This document shows, piece by piece, positions 1 to 4,269 of a stretch of 5,337 nt of DNA (the stretch's first letter is position 1; every line of letters begins with the position of its first letter). The DNA lies in contig CAIUZX010000570.1 of assembly GCA_903903715.1 (NCBI GenBank), positions 1-5,337 on the forward strand, in the 5' to 3' direction. The translations under genes were made by a program, and so were the position numbers. This stretch comes from an uncultured Caulobacterales bacterium (GTDB lineage: Bacteria > Pseudomonadota > Alphaproteobacteria > Caulobacterales > Caulobacteraceae). The notes beneath the pieces are model-generated. The model was not told the origin of the DNA, did not search any database, and saw only the letters and a program-made list of their open reading frames with translations.

Positions 1-918
1 ATCGCCCAGACCGCCGACGGGCGGGTGGATCTTGCCGACCTTGAGGCGAAGCTTGGCCCCCGTGTCGCCGCGATCATGGTCACCCACCCCAACACCTGCG
101 GCTGGTTCGAGCGGGACATCCGCGAGATCGCCCGGCTGACCCACGCGGCGGGCGCCTACTTCTACTGCGACGGGGCGAACTTCAACGCCATCGTGGGACG
201 GGTGCGCCCCGGCGACCTCGGCGTCGACGCCATGCACATCAACCTGCACAAGACCTTTTCCACCCCCCACGGCGGCGGCGGACCGGGGGCGGGACCGGTG
301 GTGCTGTCAGAAGCGCTGGCCCCCTTCGCCCCCGTGCCCTACGTCACCCACGGGCCGGACGGCTTCAAGCTCGCCGAGGCGGACGCGCAGGCGTTTGGCC
401 GGATGAGCGCCTTCCACGGCCAGATGGGCATGTTCGTCCGCGCCTACGCCTACATGCTCAGCCACGGCGCCGACGGCCTGCGTCAGGCGGCGGAGGACGC
501 GGTGCTGAACGCCAACTATGTGAAGGCGCGTCTGTCCGACGTGATGAGCCCGGCCTTCCCGAACGGCCCCTGCATGCACGAGGCCCTGTTCGACGACAGC
601 TGGCTGGAGGGTAAAGGCTTCTCCACCCTCGATTTCGCCAAGGCGATGATCGACGAGGGCTTCCACCCGATGACCATGTATTTCCCCCTGGTCGTCCACG
701 GGGCCATGCTCATCGAACCGACGGAGACGGAGTCGAAGGCCGAGCTCGACCGCTTCTGCGACACGCTCCGGCGGCTGGCGGAGGCGGTGCGGGCGGGGGA
801 TGTGGAACGCTTCACGGCTGCGCCCCATTTTGCGCCGCGCAAGCGCCTCGACGAGACGCAAGCCGCCCGCAGGCCAAAACTGAATTGGCGTCCAGAGGTC
901 GCCGCAGCGGCGGAATAG
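1..918 (+). CDS. gcvPB: Glycine dehydrogenase (decarboxylating) subunit 2, C-terminal part
   Basis: This is the PLP-dependent P-protein subunit of the glycine cleavage system. With the GcvPA subunit it decarboxylates glycine and passes the aminomethyl group to lipoyl-GcvH in the cytoplasm. The frame is open from base 1 (the peptide begins IAQTADGRVDL), so the gene starts upstream; the GTG at 25 is an internal valine, not a start. Seen here: a THPNTCGWFE segment (bases about 79-108) matching the family's T-N-P-N-T-x-G-x-F-E region with His for the first Asn; CDGANFNAI with Asp at 169-171, which in this fold contacts the PLP ring nitrogen; and NLHKTFSTPHGGGGPG, whose Lys at 250-252 is the expected Schiff-base lysine. 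A total of 305 residues is present against roughly 500 for the family, so about 40% is missing at the N-terminus. The C-terminus looks complete (PRKRLDETQAARRPKLNWRP then a short Ala-rich tail). The rest of a gcvT-gcvH-gcvPA set would be expected upstream but is outside the window. Identification is firm. Confidence 0.96.
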   Translation: MAQTADGRVDLADLEAKLGPRVAAIMVTHPNTCGWFERDIREIARLTHAAGAYFYCDGANFNAIVGRVRPGDLGVDAMHINLHKTFSTPHGGGGPGAGPVVLSEALAPFAPVPYVTHGPDGFKLAEADAQAFGRMSAFHGQMGMFVRAYAYMLSHGADGLRQAAEDAVLNANYVKARLSDVMSPAFPNGPCMHEALFDDSWLEGKGFSTLDFAKAMIDEGFHPMTMYFPLVVHGAMLIEPTETESKAELDRFCDTLRRLAEAVRAGDVERFTAAPHFAPRKRLDETQAARRPKLNWRPEVAAAAE

Positions 919-997
919 GCCAGGGACGCAAAATATTCGCGGCGAATTCACAAGCGATCAGTGAAAATCCGCTATACCCGTTCGTGACTTACGGGCG

Positions 998-1013
998 CGA
1001 CGTCGCGACGTCG
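998..1013. repeat. Perfect 16-bp palindrome built from two tandem 8-mers
   Basis: CGACGTCGCGACGTCG equals its own reverse complement over all 16 bases and is also two head-to-tail copies of the palindromic octamer CGACGTCG. The symmetry stops at the next base pair on each side (G at 997, A at 1014). It lies about 125 bp upstream of the TTG start at 1139 and 79 bp after the gcvPB stop. A dimeric regulator site is possible; no known regulator is recognised. Confidence 0.6.
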
Positions 1014-1072
1014 ATCAACATGAATGCGAATTCATGCGGCTCACCATTTCATTCATGGGTTCGCAGCCCATA

Positions 1073-1086
1073 TTTCACGTGTGAAA
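1073..1086. repeat. TTTCAC-GT-GTGAAA inverted repeat, possible operator
   Basis: Perfect 6-bp arms TTTCAC (1073-1078) and GTGAAA (1081-1086) flank the dinucleotide GT. The site ends 52 bases before the TTG start of the small membrane protein gene, a plausible operator position. It resembles the ParB site parS (TGTTTCACGTGAAACA) but has two extra bases at the centre, which breaks that site's spacing. The same half-site recurs at 947-951 and 961-965. The symmetry is certain; the regulatory role is inferred. Confidence 0.45.
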
Positions 1087-1127
1087 CGTGATAGGCCTCA
1101 AGCCTCGCCAAGGCGGTCTCTGAGGCT

Positions 1128-1131
1128 GGAG
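1128..1131 (+). promoter_or_regulatory. Ribosome binding site deciding the TTG start
   Basis: GGAG is placed 7 nt before the TTG at 1139. An in-frame TGA at 1121-1123 rules out any longer reading frame, and the next ATG lies inside the first membrane segment, so this Shine-Dalgarno sequence supports TTG as the real start. Confidence 0.7.
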
Positions 1132-1138
1132 AGCTGGA

Positions 1139-1471
1139 TTGACGGAACTGTTCGTCTCAACCCTGCGGCGCCTGTGGATCGCCTTCGGCCTTATGCTGAT
1201 GGTGATCGGGCTGCCGGCGGCGTTCCTGCCGACGCATTTCGGCATTGCGCTCGTCATGGTCGGGCTGATCATGGTGCTGCGCTCGTCGCTGCGCTGGCGG
1301 CGGCGCTTCATCCATATGCAGCGGCGCTATCCACGCTGGGTGTATCCGATCCGCCGCCTGCTGCGCTGGGAGATCGTGCCGGTGATCTGGCATGAGACCT
1401 TGCGGATGGAGCGCTTCTGGATCCCGACGGACTGGCGTTTCCTGCGCAAGCTTCGCCGCCGGTTCTTCTGA
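1139..1471 (+). CDS. Small two-pass membrane protein with an Arg/Trp-rich tail, function unknown
   Basis: This is a 110-residue protein starting at TTG, supported by a GGAG 7 nt upstream and an in-frame stop at 1121. Two hydrophobic stretches, about residues 12-30 and 33-49, are joined by a very short turn (PTHFG), giving a helical hairpin. Positive charge before the first segment (R10, R11) and strongly after the second predicts both ends in the cytoplasm. The tail from residue 48 on carries 18 arginines and six tryptophans (W53, 67, 77, 84, 94, 99), so it may lie against the membrane surface or bind an acidic partner. The plan (hydrophobic hairpin with a Pro-containing turn, then an R-x-W-R-R-R run) recalls small PGPGW-type or YbaN/DUF454-type inner-membrane proteins, but the PGPGW motif itself is absent, so no family is assigned. 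It probably has its own promoter in 919-1138. Its stop lies 3 bp from the stop of the convergent amidotransferase gene. Confidence 0.8.
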   Translation: MTELFVSTLRRLWIAFGLMLMVIGLPAAFLPTHFGIALVMVGLIMVLRSSLRWRRRFIHMQRRYPRWVYPIRRLLRWEIVPVIWHETLRMERFWIPTDWRFLRKLRRRFF

Positions 1472-1474
1472 TCC

Positions 1475-3202
1475 TCAGACGCCCCCGGTGACGATCTTCA
1501 CCGCCGAATCCGCCGACTCGCCGTCGATCTGGATCAGCGACCACAAGGCATAAAACAGCATCGGCCAGCGGGATCCGGCTTCGGAGTCGTCGCTGAAGAT
1601 GTGCGTGATCCGCTCTGCCGGGCACACCGCGCGCACGCCTGCAATGTCCGAAATCCTTCGCCCGATGTCAGCGGACCTCGGCGCGATCCAGCTCGCCACC
1701 GGCACGGTGAACCCCTGCTTGCGCGCGAAGGGCTCCGCCGCCGGGCAATGCCGCTGTAGCCACAGGCGCAGAAGCCATTTGCCGAGGCGGCCCCTGACCT
1801 TCATGCCGTCGGGCAGGCTTTGGGCGAAATCCGCCACTTCCCGGTCCAGGAAGGGCGTGCGGCCCTCCAGCCCCTCCGCCATCAGGCAGCGGTCTAGCTT
1901 CAGCAAGAGGTCGTTGGGCAACCAGGTGCGGATGTCGCTTTCCTGCGCGCGGGCAAGGCGGGTCGGCGCTGCGTTGGCGGCCTTGGCCTCCCACCTTGCG
2001 ACAGCGGCTCCTCCCCGGTCGGCCAGCGCGGGCATGCGGGCGCGGGGCGTCGGCGGACGGCCCCCCAGCCAGGCGGGCCTCAGCGCCCGGCGATAGCGAC
2101 CATAGCCGGCGAACAGTTCATCCCCGCCTTCGCCGGACAAGACGACGGTCAAAACGCCCTTCGCGGCCTCTGCGAGCTTCAGGGTCGGCAGGCAGGCGTA
2201 GTCGGTGGTCGGATCGTCCAGCGCCCCCGCCACGCGCGGGGCGAGGCGCCAGAAGTCCTCCTCCGTGAAGGTCGTCTCCCGCCAGTCAAGATTGAGGGAG
2301 CGCGCGATGCGTTCAGCCCTCTGGCGCTCGTCCGCCGCGCCTGGAACATCGAAGCCGCAGGTGAAGGCGGTGACCGGCCGCGCGTTCAGCCGCGCCATCA
2401 GGGTCGCGATGATGCTGGAATCGACCCCGCCCGACAGGAAGAGGCCGTAGGGCACGTCGGAGCGCTGGTGCACCGCCACGCTGTTCTCCAGCACAGAATC
2501 GAGGGCGATCAGCGCCGCGGCCTCGTCGTTCGGCTTCGGGCGGGCGGGTCCTGGCGCGCGGGGCAGCCGATCGACATGGCGGATCAGGACGCCGTCCCGC
2601 ACCTCCGCCACCTCGCCGGGGTCGAGGGACGTGGCCCCGAACGGCGCGTCCCCCGTCCGATAGCCAAGGGTCAGGAGATCCTCCACCAAAGCCTTGTCCG
2701 GCGCCGGGTGAGGGGGCGGCATGAGGGCGGCGGGCTCCGAGGCGAAGGCGACGCCGGATGGGAGCTCGCGCACATAGAGCGGCTTGATGCCGAAGGGGTC
2801 CCGCGCCAGGAACACGCGGCCATCGGCCCCGATCAGGCAGAGGGCATACATGCCCCGCAGGCGGCGAAAGGCTTTCGGCCCCTCGCGGGCATAGAGATGC
2901 GCCAGCGGCTCGAAATCGGAGCCGGTGGAGAGGACGCTGTTCAGGTCGTGGTCGGCGGCGAGCTCGATATAGTTGTAGATCTCGCCGTTTCCGATGACGG
3001 TCGCGCCGCCCGCATGGATCGGCTGCCAGCCGCCTTCGAGGTCGATGATCGACAGGCGCGCATGGGCCAGCGCGTGGCCCCGGACGGTCTCATAGCGCAC
3101 CCCGTCCGGCCCGCGGTGCAGAAGGCCGCCGATCATCCGCTTCGTCTCGGCCTCCGCGAGGGCGAGGTCGCTGGCCCCCAGAACGCCTGCGATGCCGCAC
3201 AT
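1475..3202 (-). CDS. AsnB-type glutamine-dependent amidotransferase (asparagine synthase family)
   Basis: This 575-residue cytoplasmic enzyme is of normal family length. It uses glutamine as ammonia donor and ATP to amidate a carboxylate via an acyl-AMP intermediate. The start is the ATG at 3202: it gives MCGIAG, exposing Cys2 as the N-terminal nucleophile after Met removal. A frame 13 residues longer would bury that Cys and overlap the upstream gene. The glutaminase domain (about 2-165) has HRGPD (29-33), ARLSIID (48-54), NGEIYN (72-77), GSD (94-96) and RDPFGIKPLY (134-143). The synthetase domain (about 225-560) has the PP-loop LSGGVDSS (256-263), SGEGGDELFAGYGRY (356-370), GLEGRTPFLD (444-453) and GKWLLR (474-479). 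All expected catalytic motifs are present, so it should be active. It shares one base (TGATG) with the glycosyltransferase stop. True asparagine synthetase is possible, but the setting makes amidation of a glycan sugar acid or another acceptor equally plausible, so asnB is not assigned. Confidence 0.94.
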   Translation of the reverse strand: MCGIAGVLGASDLALAEAETKRMIGGLLHRGPDGVRYETVRGHALAHARLSIIDLEGGWQPIHAGGATVIGNGEIYNYIELAADHDLNSVLSTGSDFEPLAHLYAREGPKAFRRLRGMYALCLIGADGRVFLARDPFGIKPLYVRELPSGVAFASEPAALMPPPHPAPDKALVEDLLTLGYRTGDAPFGATSLDPGEVAEVRDGVLIRHVDRLPRAPGPARPKPNDEAAALIALDSVLENSVAVHQRSDVPYGLFLSGGVDSSIIATLMARLNARPVTAFTCGFDVPGAADERQRAERIARSLNLDWRETTFTEEDFWRLAPRVAGALDDPTTDYACLPTLKLAEAAKGVLTVVLSGEGGDELFAGYGRYRRALRPAWLGGRPPTPRARMPALADRGGAAVARWEAKAANAAPTRLARAQESDIRTWLPNDLLLKLDRCLMAEGLEGRTPFLDREVADFAQSLPDGMKVRGRLGKWLLRLWLQRHCPAAEPFARKQGFTVPVASWIAPRSADIGRRISDIAGVRAVCPAERITHIFSDDSEAGSRWPMLFYALWSLIQIDGESADSAVKIVTGGV

Positions 3203-3204
3203 CA
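3200..3204 (-). other. TGATG stop-start overlap coupling glycosyltransferase and amidotransferase
   Basis: On the minus strand the glycosyltransferase stop TGA (3204-3202) shares its final A with the amidotransferase start ATG (3202-3200). Such overlaps usually mean one mRNA and reinitiation by the terminating ribosome, and so matched output of the two proteins. Confidence 0.9.
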
Positions 3205-4230
3205 GAGAGGCTCCCCGAAGCGGGCGAACACCTCGCGCCACTTTGCGACGATGGCGGCCTCGGAAAAGTCGCTGGCGACCCGGCTGCGACCCGCCTCGAC
3301 CAGCGTCTTGCGCAGAGCCGGCTGGTCGATCAGCTCCCGCAGCGCGCCCGCAAAGGCGTCCACGTCATCGACGGGCGTCAGCCGGCCATCGACGCCGTCC
3401 GTGATCAGCTCTCCCGGCCCTTGCGAGGCGGCGGCCACGATCGGCAGGCCATGCGCCCAGGACTGGATCACCACATTGCCCAGCGGCTCGTAGCGGGAGG
3501 GAAAGGCGCAGACGTCGGCGGTGTGGTAGAGCGCGCCTGCATCCGTCCGCCAGCCCAGGAACCGCACCCGGTCGGCGACGCCGATCTCGCTCGCGAGGGC
3601 CTTCAGCTCGTCTTCCAGCGGACCGGCCCCGGCGATCCAGAGATAGGCGTCGGGCAGTTGCTTGAGCGCCTTCAGGCTGACGTCGTGAGCCTTCGACGTA
3701 TGCAGGCGGCCCATGGCGAGGATCAGCGGCGCATCCGACGGCGTGTCGAGGCTCGCCCGGTCCACTGCGGGATCATCCCGTTCGGCGGCGAAGTTGGGAA
3801 TGCACATGGCCCGATCCTTCGGCCAGCCCTCCCGCACCAGCCAGTCCACGATGTCCTGCGTATTGCCGACCAAGAGGTCGCAGCCCTTGTAATATTTGAG
3901 GTCATAATAGCCGCCGAGGCGACCGATCCTCGCCCACGGGCCCTTCGGCGCGAAGCGACCAGCGCGGTTCATCCACTGCACGATCACCTTCGGCTGCAGA
4001 TCCTTTGCGAGCTTTTGCAGTCTTGGACCGGTAGTGAAGTCGAACGGGCCGCCAAAGGGGGCGAGGGTCACAGGAACCCGCGCCGCCGCCAGCGCCGCCT
4101 GCCGTGCGGCGTGCGGACGGATGGCGCACGCCTGCTGCGCGCCGCCCCTCGCCAGCGCCTGGACGAGGTCGACGAAGTAGGTTTCCGCCCCTCCGTCCCC
4201 GGAGGCGCCCATCAGGTGCAGCACGCTCAT
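3202..4230 (-). CDS. GT4-family glycosyltransferase
   Basis: This 342-residue GT-B fold enzyme is predicted to move a sugar from a nucleotide-sugar donor to a growing glycan or lipid-linked acceptor on the cytoplasmic side. The N-terminal half has the acceptor-side Rossmann start VLHLMGASGDGGAETYFVDL (3-22) with the Gly-rich GDGGAE loop. The C-terminal donor-binding half has MGRLHTSKAHD (173-183), IAGAGPLEDEL (199-209), RVRFLGW (221-227) and FPSRYEPLGNVVIQSWAHG (243-261). In the EX7E motif of retaining GT4 enzymes the first Glu is E248, but the second position is Q256. No signal peptide or membrane segment is seen. The ATG at 4230 begins directly with the first beta strand; it has only a weak AGAGA 7 nt upstream. 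The next ATG (codon 7) would cut into that strand. The gene follows the DUF3089 gene by 39 nt and overlaps the amidotransferase start by one base. Family is firm; donor and acceptor are unknown. Confidence 0.92.
   Translation of the reverse strand: MSVLHLMGASGDGGAETYFVDLVQALARGGAQQACAIRPHAARQAALAAARVPVTLAPFGGPFDFTTGPRLQKLAKDLQPKVIVQWMNRAGRFAPKGPWARIGRLGGYYDLKYYKGCDLLVGNTQDIVDWLVREGWPKDRAMCIPNFAAERDDPAVDRASLDTPSDAPLILAMGRLHTSKAHDVSLKALKQLPDAYLWIAGAGPLEDELKALASEIGVADRVRFLGWRTDAGALYHTADVCAFPSRYEPLGNVVIQSWAHGLPIVAAASQGPGELITDGVDGRLTPVDDVDAFAGALRELIDQPALRKTLVEAGRSRVASDFSEAAIVAKWREVFARFGEPL
3211..3216 (-). promoter_or_regulatory. Ribosome binding site of the amidotransferase gene, inside the upstream gene
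   Basis: On the minus strand GGGGAG stands 8 nt before the ATG at 3202, within the last codons of the glycosyltransferase gene. It confirms the MCGIAG start. Together with the TGATG overlap at 3200-3204 it indicates translational coupling of the two genes. Confidence 0.7.
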
Positions 4231-4231
4231 C

Positions 4232-4265
4232 GGCGGGTCTCTAACAGGCGAAGGTGAGCCCCGCC
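4232..4265 (-). repeat. GGCGGG/CCCGCC inverted repeat in the leader of the glycosyltransferase gene
   Basis: Six-base all-GC arms at 4260-4265 and 4232-4237 enclose 22 nt. In the minus-strand mRNA the second arm sits 1 nt before the glycosyltransferase ATG, and the weak AGAGA ribosome site falls in the loop. A stem here could limit initiation. A 6-bp match is short for GC-rich DNA, so it may be chance; there is no T-run, so it is not a terminator. Confidence 0.3.
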
Positions 4266-4269
4266 AGCG

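Larger units (their letters stand above)
919..1138. promoter_or_regulatory. Non-coding region with palindromes between gcvPB and the small membrane protein gene
   Basis: These 220 bases have no credible gene; the short open frames crossing them have low-complexity, Arg/His-rich products typical of chance translation. The stretch is less GC-rich than its flanks, especially 1021-1090, as expected for a promoter and operator region. It holds several symmetrical elements: ATTCGC-G-GCGAAT (935-947), TTCAC-N9-GTGAA (947-965), a 16-bp perfect palindrome (998-1013), TGAAT-N4-ATTCA (1021-1034), a small ATGGG/CCCAT hairpin (1055-1071) and TTTCAC-GT-GTGAAA (1073-1086). It probably contains the end of the gcv transcript and the promoter of the downstream gene. 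No clear -35/-10 pair could be fixed by eye, and no hairpin followed by a T-run was found on the + strand to end gcvPB transcription. Confidence 0.55.

Noticed and set aside
935..947. ATTCGC-G-GCGAAT as a transcription terminator of gcvPB
   Set aside because: A 1-nt centre cannot form a normal hairpin loop without breaking the stem, and no T-run follows on the + strand.
307..951. Open frame of 214 codons on the - strand
   Set aside because: Antisense to gcvPB, which is clearly real; the product is His/Arg/Val-rich shadow sequence.
947..976. Promoter TTCACA / GCTATA
   Set aside because: The hexamers are poor matches with 18-nt spacing and sit about 160 bp from the TTG start; not enough to call.
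1073..1086. Annotation as a genuine parS site
   Set aside because: Two extra central bases disrupt the fixed spacing of the ParB site, and no par or origin genes are in view; kept only as an inverted repeat.
1024..1395. Alternative + strand gene overlapping the small membrane protein
   Set aside because: Its translation is Arg/Ala/Pro-rich without domain features, while the frame from 1139 has a good ribosome site and two coherent membrane segments.
3203..3241. 13-residue N-terminal extension of the amidotransferase
   Set aside because: It would bury the catalytic Cys that must follow the initiator Met, and it overlaps the glycosyltransferase coding end; the ATG at 3202 has a proper ribosome site.
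2468..3493. Long open frame (341 codons) on the + strand
   Set aside because: It is antisense to the amidotransferase and glycosyltransferase genes, whose motifs are unmistakable. Its product is Arg/Gly/His-rich without family features, as expected opposite GC-rich genes.
3421..4257. Open frame of 278 codons on the + strand
   Set aside because: Antisense to the glycosyltransferase; low-complexity product with no recognisable motif.
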